DNA of 64,000 nt from Coriobacteriaceae bacterium AF08-21 (GCA_027687465.1 JAQCQR010000004.1:23105-87104); one strand, 5' to 3'. Positions 41,457 through 50,766 are shown, counted from the first letter of the stretch. Numbers and translations are program-made. Notes: generated from the letters alone by a model not told the origin.

Positions 41457-42317
41457 TTACTTGATGTTGTACTTAGCCATGAGGGCGTCAACGGTACCGT
41501 CATCGGTCAGGTCCTTGATGGCCTGGTTGATGTCGTCCTTGAGCTTGGTGTTGCCCTGGTTGATGGCGATGGCGTACTCCTCGCCGGTGCTGATCTGCTT
41601 GATGGTCTGGCAGGTGTTGAACTGCCCGGCGGTCAGCTGGCTGGCAACGGAGCGGTTGGTGACTACGGCGTCGCCTTTATCGGACTGCAGGGCGCTGAAG
41701 CACTCGGTGGCGTCCTTGTAGGGGACGATCTTGGCCTTGGGGAAGTTCTCCTGGGCAAAGGCCTCGGCGGTCGAGCCAGACTGGACGATGATGGTAGCGT
41801 CGGCGTTGTTGAGCTTCTCGCTGAAGTTGTCGGCCGTGATGTCGGTGTTATCGACCTTGGTCACGATAGCCTGATCGTCCATGTAGTAAGAGTCGGAGAA
41901 AGTGACTTCCTTCTCACGCTCGGGCGTGTCAGTGATAGCCGCGATAGCGACGTCGTACTTGGCGCCCGAAGCGACGCCCGGAACCAGCGTGTCGAAGTCG
42001 TTGTTGACGTACTCGACATCCAGACCCAGCTTATCGCCGATAGCCTTAATGAGTTCAAGGTCAAAGCCCTGGTAGTCGCCGTTGTCATCCTTGTACTCAA
42101 ACGGCGCGTACTCGGCAGAGGTGCCGACGGTGAGCGTACCGTCCTTGACGAGCGCGTACTCCTTGGAGCCGTCGACCTTCTCGACCTTAGCGTCGTCAGA
42201 GCTGCTGGAACTGGCATCAGAACCAGAGGTGGCGTTGGACGAGCCGCAGCCCGTCAGTGCAAGAGCGAGCGCCATGGCGCCCGTGGCTGCAAATGCGCCA
42301 AGCTTCTTGAGCTTCAT
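41457..42317 (-). CDS. amino acid ABC transporter substrate-binding lipoprotein
   Basis: The product has 286 residues from ATG 42317 with GGAAGGAGA. The lipobox LALTGCGSS anchors the protein outside. A Ser/Asp linker precedes the SBP family 3 fold: TVGTSAEYAPFEYKDDNGDYQGFDLELIK (first lobe; only parts are diagnostic), AAITDTPEREKEVTFSDSYY, and a DAVVTNRSVA hinge. The family binds polar amino acids (Gln, Arg, His, Cys). It is first in a three-gene operon behind a good promoter (42375-42403). Confidence 0.93.
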   Translation of the reverse strand: MKLKKLGAFAATGAMALALALTGCGSSNATSGSDASSSSSDDAKVEKVDGSKEYALVKDGTLTVGTSAEYAPFEYKDDNGDYQGFDLELIKAIGDKLGLDVEYVNNDFDTLVPGVASGAKYDVAIAAITDTPEREKEVTFSDSYYMDDQAIVTKVDNTDITADNFSEKLNNADATIIVQSGSTAEAFAQENFPKAKIVPYKDATECFSALQSDKGDAVVTNRSVASQLTAGQFNTCQTIKQISTGEEYAIAINQGNTKLKDDINQAIKDLTDDGTVDALMAKYNIK

Positions 42318-42374
42318 AATCAGTCTCCTTCCAGTGACCCCATTTGATTCAGAGGTCTGCAAAAACTGTTGGCT

Positions 42375-42403
42375 ATTATGCACCCGCCTGGGAGAATCTG
42401 CAA
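42375..42403 (-). promoter_or_regulatory. promoter of the amino acid transporter operon
   Basis: On the minus strand TTGCAG (42403-42398) and CATAAT (42380-42375) are 17 bp apart, about 58 nt before the start codon. Confidence 0.6.
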
Positions 42404-42464
42404 TTAGAAAACTGATTGAAACAAACCCATAACGTGTATGGAGCACTTCACTTTATGACAGTCA

Positions 42465-43331
42465 TTACTGCTGCAATGACCTTAGCAGTTTGATTTCAGC
42501 CGCATAACCTGCAAGTTCGTTCGGTGTCTCCAAAATGAATGGCAAGACACGCAAGCGGCCATTCGATACAATATTCTGCATAACCTGCATACCACCGCCA
42601 AACTCTTCGCTACCCAGGTAGCCCTTACCGATGCATTCGTGGCGGTCCTTATGAGCGCCGCAGGGATTCTTGGAGTCATTGATGTGCACGGCGCGCAAGC
42701 GCTCGATACCCACCACACGATCGAACTCGTCGAGCACGCCGTCAAGATCGTGGACGATATCATAGCCGGCGTCATTTACATGGCAGGTGTCCAGGCAAAC
42801 GCCCAGCTTGGTCGACAGCTCGGGGCGCTTGTCGGCAACGCCCTCGATGATGAGCGCTAGCTCCTCAAAGCTACGGCCCACCTCGGTGCCCTTGCCGGCC
42901 ATGGTCTCGAGCAGCACCGTCGTCTGCTGGCCCTCAAACATCACCTGGCACAAGGTGTCGACGATCATCTGAATGCCGGCGTCGGAGCCCTGCCCCACAT
43001 GCGCACCGGGATGGAAGTTGTAGTAGTTGCCGGGCAGCGCTTCCATACGCCGCAGGTCCTCTGCCATGGCCTCCAGGGCAAACTCGCGCGCCCGCTCTTT
43101 GGCCGAGCAGGGATTATAGGTATACGGGGCATGAGCCACGAGTGGGCCAAAATCATTTTGCGCCATAAGCTCGCGCAGGGCCGCCACGTCATCCATGTCA
43201 AGGTCTTTCGCCTTGCCGCCGCGCGGGTTGCGCGTAAAGAATGCAAAGGTATTGGCGCCAATGGACAGCGCCGTCTCCCCCATCGCCCGATAGCCCTTCG
43301 TCGTGGATAGGTGACACCCGATCGTCAGCAT
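42465..43331 (-). CDS. nfo: endonuclease IV (AP endonuclease)
   Basis: Endonuclease IV cleaves 5' of abasic sites in base excision repair. The product has 288 residues. Zinc-ligand motifs of the TIM barrel: [75 protein letters not shown] and FILETP. The length matches the family. It is monocistronic, with a palindromic repeat just upstream of the start. No SOS box was seen. Confidence 0.95.
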   Translation of the reverse strand: MLTIGCHLSTTKGYRAMGETALSIGANTFAFFTRNPRGGKAKDLDMDDVAALRELMAQNDFGPLVAHAPYTYNPCSAKERAREFALEAMAEDLRRMEALPGNYYNFHPGAHVGQGSDAGIQMIVDTLCQVMFEGQQTTVLLETMAGKGTEVGRSFEELALIIEGVADKRPELSTKLGVCLDTCHVNDAGYDIVHDLDGVLDEFDRVVGIERLRAVHINDSKNPCGAHKDRHECIGKGYLGSEEFGGGMQVMQNIVSNGRLRVLPFILETPNELAGYAAEIKLLRSLQQ

Positions 43332-43351
43332 CCCCAGCTCCCCCTCATTAG

Positions 43352-43414
43352 TTGCGGTGAAATACGGTCTATTGGTGCCTTATTTTGGCGCAAACAGACC
43401 GTATTCCACCGCAA
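43352..43414. repeat. TTGCGGTG palindromic repeat, copy 1
   Basis: TTGCGGTGAAATACGGTCT (43352-43370) pairs with AGACCGTATTCCACCGCAA (43396-43414) over 19 bp with one mismatch. It is followed by GATATAAAAGGGGCAT, shared with the copy at 44512. The inner stem sequence differs between copies but remains paired. Confidence 0.8.
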
Positions 43415-43476
43415 GATATAAAAGGGGCATCAGGGGCACGGTCCGCCGAGCCCCCCCTGAGCACCAGCACCGCAGC

Positions 43477-44496
43477 CTAGAGCGTCAAGCGAATCGCATC
43501 GATAATCTGCGCGCAGCGCTGCGTGGCGGCAAGAGGCATAACGGGGCTTTCAAGCTCTCCCGTCTGGACGAGCTGCGTCGCATGCTGAATTTCGCCGTAG
43601 AAATCATCGACCTCAAACGGGGCATTAATTTCGAGCATTCGTCCGTCGGAGTACTTCACATGGGCGAGCTCGGGGCGATGGAGGCGCTCGATTTCCACCG
43701 AACCCCGTTCGCAGGCAATCATTAAGCGGCTTTCATATGCTGCTTTGCCGTCGCACACCATATGAATGGGTATACCGCCGACACTCATATGGATCTCATC
43801 GGCCCAATCCACGCGGCCACCCGATACGTCACGCCAGCGAACTTCACGAGACGAAACATCGCACGCACCCGCAAGAAGATCCTCAAACCACCCGACCGCG
43901 TAGCAGCCCATGTCATATAGACAGCCACCCTGCAACGGATCGAGCAGATAACTCGAAGGCGGCTGACCATAATCGAGTTTTTGCACGCTTTCGATCGAGA
44001 CGATACAGCCGAGCTCGCCCGACGCAAGCAAACCCTTCACGCGAGTACGCATCGGACAAAACCGATTTTTCATCGCCTCCATAAACGGCACACCGCACTC
44101 ACGGGAAACAGAGGCGATCGCATGGGCCTCTTCTTCATTCAAAACGGCCGGCTTTTCGCACAGCACGGCCTTTCCCGCGCGCAGTGCCCGACAAGCCCAA
44201 TGCGCATGCATGCCATGTGGAATAGCCAAGTAGATTGCATCGACATCGGGATCGGCAATCAACGCATCATAAGCCGCATCGCCGCTATCGTCAGCCGTGG
44301 CATAACTGTGCGCGGCATCAATCGAAAACGCCCTGCAAAACTCCTCAACATGCGAAGGGGCGCGACCGGCGGCAGCCACAAGCCGCGCCCCGTCCACCTC
44401 CTTGAGCGACGATGCAAATCGATGCGAAATGTGCCCAGCGCCCAAAACGCCCCAACGAACCTCACGCAAATCATCACATGAATCCCGATAGCCCAC
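43477..44496 (-). CDS. Gfo/Idh/MocA family oxidoreductase
   Basis: The product has 339 residues from GTG 44496 with AAGGGGGC upstream. N-terminal Rossmann fold: WGVLGAGHISHRFA, DVDAIYLAIPHGMHAHWA, and EKPAVLNEEEA with the family Lys. The C-terminal alpha/beta domain contains GGCLYDMGCYAVGW. The family oxidises or reduces sugars and related ketones with NAD(P). Substrate unknown. It stands alone, bracketed by two copies of the TTGCGGTG palindromic repeat. Confidence 0.9.
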   Translation of the reverse strand: MGYRDSCDDLREVRWGVLGAGHISHRFASSLKEVDGARLVAAAGRAPSHVEEFCRAFSIDAAHSYATADDSGDAAYDALIADPDVDAIYLAIPHGMHAHWACRALRAGKAVLCEKPAVLNEEEAHAIASVSRECGVPFMEAMKNRFCPMRTRVKGLLASGELGCIVSIESVQKLDYGQPPSSYLLDPLQGGCLYDMGCYAVGWFEDLLAGACDVSSREVRWRDVSGGRVDWADEIHMSVGGIPIHMVCDGKAAYESRLMIACERGSVEIERLHRPELAHVKYSDGRMLEINAPFEVDDFYGEIQHATQLVQTGELESPVMPLAATQRCAQIIDAIRLTL

Positions 44497-44511
44497 GACA
44501 GCCCCCTTCAG

Positions 44512-44574
44512 TTGCGGTGGAATAGTTCCTGTTTAAGCCCCATTCTGCCGCAAACAGGAACTATTCCACCGCAA
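44512..44574. repeat. TTGCGGTG palindromic repeat, copy 2
   Basis: The 23-nt arms at 44512-44534 and 44552-44574 pair perfectly, opening TTGCGGTGGAATAGTTCC around a 17-nt loop. AGTTATAAAAGGGTCAT follows, as in copy 1. There is no T-tail on either strand, so it is not a standard terminator. Confidence 0.85.
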
Positions 44575-44586
44575 GTTATAAAAGGG

Positions 44587-45777
44587 TCATGAGGAGCGCG
44601 TTTTGCCGAAGGCCTTAAGCGCCGCCGTCACGGGGCCGGGCTGAAAACGGCGGCGTACGGCGTCCAAGCGCCCGGGGATATCGATGTGCTGCGGACAATG
44701 CCGCGCGCATTTGCCGCATTTGACGCAATTGCTCACCAACTTGGGCTCGCTTGTGCGCACCGCGCTCGCCGTAAAGTACTGCGATAGACCCGTAAACCAG
44801 CTGTGCGCATAGCTTGCGTTGTAGGCGGCAAAACACCCAGGGATATTGATGCCTTTAGGGCACGGCATGCAATAGCCACATCCCGTGCAGGGCACGCGAT
44901 TCGATTTTTCAAACTCCGTCAGCACGTGCGCGATGGCATCGAGCTGAGTAGCTGTCATCGAATCCGGCAGGGCCCGATCGGCCAACACCGCGTTCTCATC
45001 CACCTGCGCGGTATCGGTCATACCCGAAAGCAGCATCGTCACCTGAGGATGATTCCACACCCACGAAAGACCCCAGGCGGCAGGAGTGCGCAAATGCGGG
45101 TCACGGGCACCGTCAAGCACAGCGCGCGCCCGCGGAGGCAATTTGCCTGCCAAGCGTCCGCCCAAAAGCGGCTCCATCACAAACACCGCGAGCCCGCGCT
45201 CCGCAGCCGCCATGAGTCCCGCCGTTCCCGCTTGGTAATGCTCGCCGGCATAGTTGTACTGGATCTGGCAAAAATCCCAGTCATATGCGTCAAGCATCGT
45301 AAGGAAGTCCGCCGCGCTGCCGTGGTACGAAAAACCAATCTGGCGAATGCGCCCCGCCGCCTTTTGACGCGCGATCCAGTCCTCGATGCCCAACGCCACC
45401 ACACGTTCCCACTGGGCGGGCGAGGTAATGTTGTGCATGAGGTAATAGTCGATATGTTCGGTCCGCAGGCGGCGCAGTTGCTCGTCGAAGAACCGGTCGA
45501 AATCCTCCGCGCATTTGCACGAAGCATGCGGCAGCTTGGTCGCGAGCAAAACCTGGTCGCGCAAGCCTAGGCGCTCAAGCGAAGCGCCCACACAAGCCTC
45601 GTTGCCGGGATAGAGATAGGCCGTGTCCAGGTAGTTAATCCCCTGCTCCACCGCACGGGAGATGATGGCATCGGCTGTCTTCGCATCCGGATGGCCCGGC
45701 GCACCGGGAAACCTCATACAGCCCAGGCCCAGAGCAGATATTCGGTTACCACTTTTGGAGTCAACGCGGTATTGCAC
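44587..45777 (-). CDS. aldo/keto reductase with C-terminal 4Fe-4S domain
   Basis: The product has 396 residues from GTG 45777, after AAGGGAGG; ATG 45795 is upstream in frame. TIM-barrel AKR features: GLGCMRFPG, YLDTAYLYPGNE, VLLATKLPH, and DYYLMHNITS. The C-terminal 100 residues hold CTGCGYCMPCPKGINIP and CVKCGKCARHCPQHIDIP, two ferredoxin-type clusters. Such electron-transferring AKRs are typical of anaerobes. The substrate is unknown. Confidence 0.92.
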   Translation of the reverse strand: MQYRVDSKSGNRISALGLGCMRFPGAPGHPDAKTADAIISRAVEQGINYLDTAYLYPGNEACVGASLERLGLRDQVLLATKLPHASCKCAEDFDRFFDEQLRRLRTEHIDYYLMHNITSPAQWERVVALGIEDWIARQKAAGRIRQIGFSYHGSAADFLTMLDAYDWDFCQIQYNYAGEHYQAGTAGLMAAAERGLAVFVMEPLLGGRLAGKLPPRARAVLDGARDPHLRTPAAWGLSWVWNHPQVTMLLSGMTDTAQVDENAVLADRALPDSMTATQLDAIAHVLTEFEKSNRVPCTGCGYCMPCPKGINIPGCFAAYNASYAHSWFTGLSQYFTASAVRTSEPKLVSNCVKCGKCARHCPQHIDIPGRLDAVRRRFQPGPVTAALKAFGKTRSS

Positions 45778-45939
45778 GGACCCTCCCTTCGCCATCAGCG
45801 CTCGGCAAGGCGAAACACAATGGTCACGCGGCCGAAACATCGTGGAATCGCAATCGAGAACGTATCGTAACGCAGCAGAAATCGAGCTGTCACGGCACCG
45901 CATTAACATCAGCAAAAAGCCCGATGAAAGGAGTCACCC

Positions 45940-46710
45940 ATGCCCGCGCTCGACCTTTGGAATCTCGCATCCCAGCTCAAAAGCACCGATTATCGCTGGG
46001 TCGACCTCACCCACACGCTCTCATGCGACACCCCGCACTGGTTTGGCTTTAAGCCGTTTGAGTCCACCAAGCTCTTCGACTACCTGCCCGGCACGCCCGA
46101 GGACATGCTCGCCCCCATGCGTTGCTTCCAGTATTCGGTCGCCTCGCAGTACGGCACGCATGTCGACGCACCGCGCCACTTCCATGTTGACGGCCGTTCC
46201 CTTGGAGAGATTGAACCCATCGAGTTTATGCATCCGCTCTGCGTGATCGACAAGCACGAGGAGTGCGCCGCGAATCCCGACTTTATCCTGACCATCGAGG
46301 ACCTCAAAGCCTGGGAGGATGAGCACGGTCGCATTCCCGAGGACGCTTTCGTCGCCTTCCGCTCCGACTGGTCCAAGCTCGCCGACCTCGAGAACAAGGA
46401 CGAGGACGGCCAGCCCCACTACCCCGGCTGGGACCTCGGCGCCATCAAGTGGCTCGTTGAAGAGCGCGACATCGGCGCCATCGGCCACGAGCCGGCTGAC
46501 ACCGACCCGGCGAGCGTGACCACGCGTGAGGACGCCTACCCCTACCCCGGCGAACAGTACATCCTCTCGGTCGACCGCTATCAGATCGAGGTCATGGACC
46601 ATCTAGACGAGCTTCCCGCCACGGGCGCCGTCATCTTCTGCACCTTCCCCAAGGTGCGTGATGGCGTCGGATATCCCGCACGTGTCTTTGCGGTCTGCCC
46701 TGCAGCGTAG
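45940..46710 (+). CDS. cyclase/kynurenine formamidase-like hydrolase
   Basis: The product has 256 residues from ATG 45940 with GAAAGGAG. It carries the cyclase-family metal motif YGTHVDAPRHFHVDGRS, an N-terminal WVDLTHTLSCDTPHW and a C-terminal VIFCTFPKVRDGVGYPARVF segment. The pfam Cyclase fold includes Mn/Zn-dependent kynurenine formamidases and isatin hydrolases. It is divergent from the aldo/keto reductase gene and ends in a terminator. The substrate cannot be assigned. Confidence 0.85.
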   Translation: MPALDLWNLASQLKSTDYRWVDLTHTLSCDTPHWFGFKPFESTKLFDYLPGTPEDMLAPMRCFQYSVASQYGTHVDAPRHFHVDGRSLGEIEPIEFMHPLCVIDKHEECAANPDFILTIEDLKAWEDEHGRIPEDAFVAFRSDWSKLADLENKDEDGQPHYPGWDLGAIKWLVEERDIGAIGHEPADTDPASVTTREDAYPYPGEQYILSVDRYQIEVMDHLDELPATGAVIFCTFPKVRDGVGYPARVFAVCPAA

Positions 46711-46785
46711 AGCCCAGGCAAACGTTTCTTTTTCATAACAGCCGCCCGCGCACCCAGCAATCACCCTGGCAGCATACAATCCATC

Positions 46786-46811
46786 AGGCGCCCCTTACGC
46801 GGGCGCCTTTT
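46786..46811 (+). terminator. intrinsic terminator after the cyclase gene
   Basis: AGGCGCCC and GGGCGCCTTTT form an 8-bp stem with a CTTACGC loop and T-tail, just before the next gene's ribosome-binding site. Confidence 0.85.
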
Positions 46812-46830
46812 ATATGGGGAGATGATTCAC

Positions 46831-47745
46831 ATGCAGATCAACAAGGTTGCCTTTATCGGCAAGGGCGGCGTCGGGCTGCTCTATGGCAGCATGATTGCCA
46901 AGACGCTCGGCAACGATGCCGTCGAATACATTATGGACGACGCTCGCTTTGAGCGCCATGCGAACGACGCGCTCACCGTCAACGGCAAGCCCTGCGATCT
47001 CACGTCCGTCCGCGCCAGCGAGGCGACACCCGCCGATCTGGTCATCCTGACGGTCAAGACGACGGGGCTCAACCAAGCACTCAAGACCATGGAGCGCGTC
47101 ATGGGACCCAACACGCTCATCGCCTCGCTGTGCAACGGCATCACCAGCGAGCAGAAGATTGCCGAGCGCTTTGGCTGGGAGCACACCGTCCTCGGAATCT
47201 GCCAAGGCATGGACGCTGTGTTTCTCAACGGCGCGCTCACCTTTACCAATGCGGGCGAGATCCGCTTTGGTGCGGCCGCCGGCACCGACCCCGCGACCGT
47301 CACCGCTATCGACGGGCTCTACACGCGCTGCGGCATCGCCCACACCGTCGAGGACGACATCGCCCACCGCATGTGGGCAAAACTTATGCTCAACGACGGC
47401 ATCAACCAGACCTGCATGGCGTACGGCGGGACCTACGGAAGCGCCACGGAGCCGGGCTCCGAGCAGCGCCGCTGCTTTGTTTCCGCCATGCGCGAAACGC
47501 TTGCGGTCGCCAACGCCGAGGGTATCGAGCTCACCGAGGCAGACCTAACGCAAATGGTGCGTCTCATAAAAGGGCTCGACCCCGCCGGCATGCCCTCGAT
47601 GGCGCAGGACCGCGTCGCTCAACGCAGAACCGAGGTCGAGGAATTTGCGGGTACCATCTGCCGCCTCGCGGCCAAGCACGGCATCCAGGTGCCGCAAAAC
47701 GAATGGCTCTATTCGCGCATCCGCGAAATCGAGGCCAGCTGGTAG
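46831..47745 (+). CDS. ketopantoate reductase (PanE/ApbA) family protein
   Basis: The product has 304 residues from ATG 46831 (GGGGAG nine nt upstream); ATG 46822 touches the site. Motifs: VAFIGKGGVGLLYGSM (dinucleotide fold), LVILTVKTT, SLCNGITSEQ, and the C-terminal KLMLNDGINQTCMAYGG helix domain with conserved Lys and Asn. PanE reduces ketopantoate to pantoate in CoA synthesis, but the family has many paralogues of other substrates. No pantothenate genes are nearby. Confidence 0.85.
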   Translation: MQINKVAFIGKGGVGLLYGSMIAKTLGNDAVEYIMDDARFERHANDALTVNGKPCDLTSVRASEATPADLVILTVKTTGLNQALKTMERVMGPNTLIASLCNGITSEQKIAERFGWEHTVLGICQGMDAVFLNGALTFTNAGEIRFGAAAGTDPATVTAIDGLYTRCGIAHTVEDDIAHRMWAKLMLNDGINQTCMAYGGTYGSATEPGSEQRRCFVSAMRETLAVANAEGIELTEADLTQMVRLIKGLDPAGMPSMAQDRVAQRRTEVEEFAGTICRLAAKHGIQVPQNEWLYSRIREIEASW

Positions 47746-47780
47746 CGCCCGGCGTGCTACAGCCTACAGCCTCAATAGCA

Positions 47781-47816
47781 AAGCCGCCGCAAGGGGCACT
47801 CCCCTTGCGGCGGCTT
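47781..47816 (+). terminator. strong intrinsic terminator
   Basis: AAGCCGCCGCAAGGGG and CCCCTTGCGGCGGCTT form a perfect 16-bp stem with a CACT loop, followed by CCTTCTTC. Confidence 0.9.
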
Positions 47817-47853
47817 CCTTCTTCATCTATGGGCAAAACCAGCTTCACAACGG

Positions 47854-48060
47854 CTAGCGCCGCACCTGCGGCATCTCGTCCTCGTCATCGCGGCAAAGGG
47901 TCACGCCCGCGCTTCCCAGCAGCGCTGCTGCGATGAGCGCGCCGACCACAATAGGAGCAGCCCCGCACGAGCCCTGCATGCCTACGACAAGCGCAGCTGT
48001 AGGGCCAAGACAGCCAAGTACCAATGCGACGGCGGCGATAGCGATATCTCGAGCGTTCAT
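47854..48060 (-). CDS. small two-helix membrane protein
   Basis: The product has 68 residues from ATG 48060, with GGAGGAAG about ten nt upstream. There are two hydrophobic segments (IAIAAVALVLGCLGPTAALV and IVVGALIAAALLGSAGVTL) and an acidic tail (CRDDEDEMPQ). No family is recognised. It stands alone between two plus/minus-strand terminators. Confidence 0.6.
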   Translation of the reverse strand: MNARDIAIAAVALVLGCLGPTAALVVGMQGSCGAAPIVVGALIAAALLGSAGVTLCRDDEDEMPQVRR

Positions 48061-48171
48061 GAGACCACTTCCTCCACGGGAAAGACTTTGTTTCTCATGA
48101 CTTAGTGTGCCCCGCGCCCATATGCCCAACGTAGTGCCACGGTAAGGGCTCTGTTAACCCAAATACAAATA

Positions 48172-48217
48172 TAAAACGAGCGCCTTTACGTTGCCCGAAA
48201 GCTCGATAAAGACGCCC
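48172..48217 (-). terminator. intrinsic terminator of the secreted-protein gene
   Basis: On the minus strand GCGTCTTTA and TAAAGGCGC pair over 9 bp (one G-U), followed by TCGTTTTATATTT. Confidence 0.65.
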
Positions 48218-48251
48218 GCCCATCATGTGCCTATTTTGCTCTGATGGCAGA

Positions 48252-49028
48252 TTACCAACCGGTGTAGTAGTCGGTGGTTCCGGCGGCGCAGCCGGAGTCA
48301 TAGACCTTGCAATCACCCTTGGAGCCCGTAAAGGTCGAGCCCTGGGCCATATCGCCCGCGGCAACAACGTAATAGCCGTCGGAATCGCGCCAGAAGCCCT
48401 CAGAATCCTGCGTCCATTCGCCCGTGCGGTGGTGATACAACACGTTGCTGCTGTAATAGGTCTCACGGCGCCCGTTGTAGTTATTGACACCCGCAGAGCG
48501 CGTCAGGCCCGATCCGTTCGCGTAGGACGCGGCAGACGCGTAGGGCGGAGTGTAACCGGCGTTGTAGTACGAAGCCTGGGCGGCCTCGGCAGCCTCCGCC
48601 TCGGCTGCGGCGGCCTCGAGCGCTTCGCGCTTGGCATTCTCAAGCGCAGTGCGCAGCTCATCGAGCTCGGTCGACTTCGCGTCGACCTCCCCCATCGTCA
48701 ACAGACTACCCGCACCGTCGATACAACCCTGCAGCACAGCGCGCTCGTCATCGGTAGCATAGTCGCCATACATATTCATAATGATCTGAGCGCGCATCTC
48801 AAGGGAATCGCGCTTGGCCTCCATCGAGGCGTTCCACTCCTGCATGGAACCATAACCATCGCCGCGATAATCAACGGGCTGTACCAGCGTCGCCTCGGAC
48901 GGCGTAGATCCAACCGTATCGGACAGTGTTGCCGCGTGGGCATCAGTTGCGCCGGCGCCTGCCAAAAGTGCCACGGTCAGAGCGGCGGAAAGGGCAGCGG
49001 CTTTCGGTTTTCGTGAATCGATCCTCAT
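48252..49028 (-). CDS. secreted protein with helical region and C-terminal YxVVAAGDMAQG domain
   Basis: The product has 258 residues from ATG 49028 (GGAGG about 11 nt upstream). The signal peptide ends near AGATDAHAATL. An Ala/Glu helical region (about 100-175) follows, then a Tyr/Ala/Ser-rich linker. The C-terminal 60 residues (WTQDSEGFWRDSDGYYVVAA, then GDMAQGSTF and CKVYDSGCA with paired cysteines) look like a small wall-associated domain related in style to 3D/RlpA-type domains. That relation is uncertain. Extracellular. Function unknown. Confidence 0.65.
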   Translation of the reverse strand: MRIDSRKPKAAALSAALTVALLAGAGATDAHAATLSDTVGSTPSEATLVQPVDYRGDGYGSMQEWNASMEAKRDSLEMRAQIIMNMYGDYATDDERAVLQGCIDGAGSLLTMGEVDAKSTELDELRTALENAKREALEAAAAEAEAAEAAQASYYNAGYTPPYASAASYANGSGLTRSAGVNNYNGRRETYYSSNVLYHHRTGEWTQDSEGFWRDSDGYYVVAAGDMAQGSTFTGSKGDCKVYDSGCAAGTTDYYTGW

Positions 49029-49240
49029 GTAGCTGGAAACCTCCGTAGTGCGTTTTTGCTGCATTTGAGCTGCGTGTGATTCGATCGCGCTGCATAGTAC
49101 CTCGAGCAAATCGCGACCTGCGGTTTTACTCAAAAGGCGCACGTCAATTGCGTAAAACTCACATCCTCTCAACAGGAGTTTTCCACAACTCAAATGCATA
49201 AAGCATGCCAAAAACCCTGTAATAGCGCCCTTCCTATGCA

Positions 49241-49278
49241 AAAAAGACGCCTGCGCAACCATTGCTTGCGCAGGCGCC
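49241..49278 (-). terminator. intrinsic terminator of the sulfhydrylase gene
   Basis: GACGCCTGCGCAA and TTGCGCAGGCGCC form a long stem with a CCATTGC loop, followed on the minus strand by TTTTTT. The rest of the 49029-49339 gap shows no gene. Confidence 0.9.
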
Positions 49279-49339
49279 TTGAGCAGGCATTTATGCAGTT
49301 ATACCTATCGAGTCGCAAGGGGTCCTTGCACAAGTCGCC

Positions 49340-50650
49340 TTACTCGTCCAGCACGGCGAAGGCCTGCTTCAGATCCCAAATGATGTCCTCGGCGTTCTCG
49401 GTACCGATGGAAAGACGGATCGTGGAGGGCGTGATGTTCTGCTCGGCGAGCTCCTCGGCAGAGAGCTGGGAGTGCGTGGTGGTAGCCGGGTGCACGACGA
49501 GCGACTTGACGTCGGCCACGTTGGCGAGCAGCGAGAACACCTGCAGATGATCGATGAACTTCCAGGCAGCCTTCTGGCCACCCTTAATCTCAAAGGTGAA
49601 GATCGAAGCGCCGCCGTTGGGGAAGTACTTCTGATAGAGCTCGTGATCGGGGTGCTCAGGCAGGCTCGGGTGGTTCACCTTGGCAACGTGGCTGTCGCCG
49701 GCAAGGAACTCAACGACCTTCTTGGTGTTCTCGACATGACGGTCAACGCGCAGCGACAGGGTCTCGGTGCCCTGGAGCAGGACCCAGGCGTTGAACGGGC
49801 TGATGCAGGCACCCTCGTCACGCAGCAGGATGGCGCGGACATAGGTTGCGAAGGCGGCGGGACCGGCAGCCTCGGCAAACGAGACGCCATGGTAGGAGGG
49901 GTTGGGCTCAGCGATCTGGGCGTACTTTCCGCTCGCCTTCCAATCGAAGTTACCGCCGTCGACGATCACACCGCCCAGCGAGGTGCCGTGGCCGCCGATG
50001 AACTTGGTTGCGGAGTGGACAACGATGTTGGCGCCATGCTCCAGCGGACGAAACAGATACGGGGTGCCGAAAGTGTTGTCGACGACAACCGGCAGACCGT
50101 GCTTCTTGGCGATCTCGGAGATGGCGTCGATGTTGGGGATGTCAGAGTTGGGGTTGCCGAGCGTCTCGAGATAGATGACCGTGGTATTGTCCTTGATGGC
50201 ACCCTCAACCTCTTCCAGGTTGTGGGCATCGACAAACGTGGTCTCGACGCCAAACTGGGAGAGCGTATGCTCGAGCAGGTTGTAGGAACCGCCGTAGATG
50301 GTCTTCTGAGCCACCACGTGGTCACCAGCCTGGGCAAGAGCCTGCAGGGTATAGGTGATGGCAGCGGCACCGGAGGCGACGGCAAGACCGGCCACGCCAC
50401 CCTCGAGCGCGGCGATACGGTCCTCAAAGACGCCCTGGGTGGAGTTGGTCAGACGGCCGTAGATGTTACCGGCGTCGGCAAGACCAAAGCGATCGGCGGC
50501 GTGCTGGGAGTTGCGGAACACATAGCTCGTGGTCTGGTAGATAGGCACGGCGCGGGAGTCGGATGCGGGGTCGGCGCTCTCCTGGCCAACATGAAGCTGC
50601 AGGGTATCGAAACCAAAGGTGTGCTCGGGGTTGTTGATGAACTGGCTCAT
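49340..50650 (-). CDS. O-acetylhomoserine sulfhydrylase-type PLP enzyme
   Basis: It makes homocysteine (or cysteine) from O-acetylhomoserine (or O-acetylserine) and sulfide. The product has 436 residues from ATG 50650 after AAGGAGATC. Motifs: LQLHVGQESADPASDSRAVP, YGRLTNSTQ, ASGAAAITY, DNTFGTPYL, and VVHSATKFIGGHGT with the PLP lysine, then FNAWVLLQGTETL. These fit the MetY subgroup of the Cys/Met PLP family. A divergent LysR-type regulator gene and a leader peptide with Cys and Met codons lie upstream. Confidence 0.92.
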   Translation of the reverse strand: MSQFINNPEHTFGFDTLQLHVGQESADPASDSRAVPIYQTTSYVFRNSQHAADRFGLADAGNIYGRLTNSTQGVFEDRIAALEGGVAGLAVASGAAAITYTLQALAQAGDHVVAQKTIYGGSYNLLEHTLSQFGVETTFVDAHNLEEVEGAIKDNTTVIYLETLGNPNSDIPNIDAISEIAKKHGLPVVVDNTFGTPYLFRPLEHGANIVVHSATKFIGGHGTSLGGVIVDGGNFDWKASGKYAQIAEPNPSYHGVSFAEAAGPAAFATYVRAILLRDEGACISPFNAWVLLQGTETLSLRVDRHVENTKKVVEFLAGDSHVAKVNHPSLPEHPDHELYQKYFPNGGASIFTFEIKGGQKAAWKFIDHLQVFSLLANVADVKSLVVHPATTTHSQLSAEELAEQNITPSTIRLSIGTENAEDIIWDLKQAFAVLDE

Positions 50651-50705
50651 GATGATCTCCTTGATCGAACGAAAGTAAATAAATAAGAGAGAAGTAAGTC
50701 GCTGT

Positions 50706-50737
50706 CTCCTGATCACGCCGACGGGCGCAAACAGGAG
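50706..50737 (-). promoter_or_regulatory. leader hairpin overlapping the end of the leader peptide
   Basis: CTCCTG (50706-50711) pairs with CAGGAG (50732-50737); an inner CGCC/GGCG stem sits between. The second half of the leader peptide coding region is inside the hairpin, so ribosome position would alter folding. The T-tail is weak (ACTTACTTC). Confidence 0.5.
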
Positions 50738-50766
50738 CCCGGCATTCGTCTTGGTAAGCAGTTCAT
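50713..50766 (-). CDS. leader peptide upstream of the sulfhydrylase
   Basis: ATG 50766, seven nt after AAGGAGG, encodes 17 residues, MNCLPRRMPGSCLRPSA, with two Cys and an internal Met codon. It ends 62 nt before the sulfhydrylase start. The strong initiation site for such a short frame suggests a regulatory uORF in the leader, perhaps coupling cysteine or methionine supply to expression. Not seen before as far as I know. Confidence 0.5.
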   Translation of the reverse strand: MNCLPRRMPGSCLRPSA

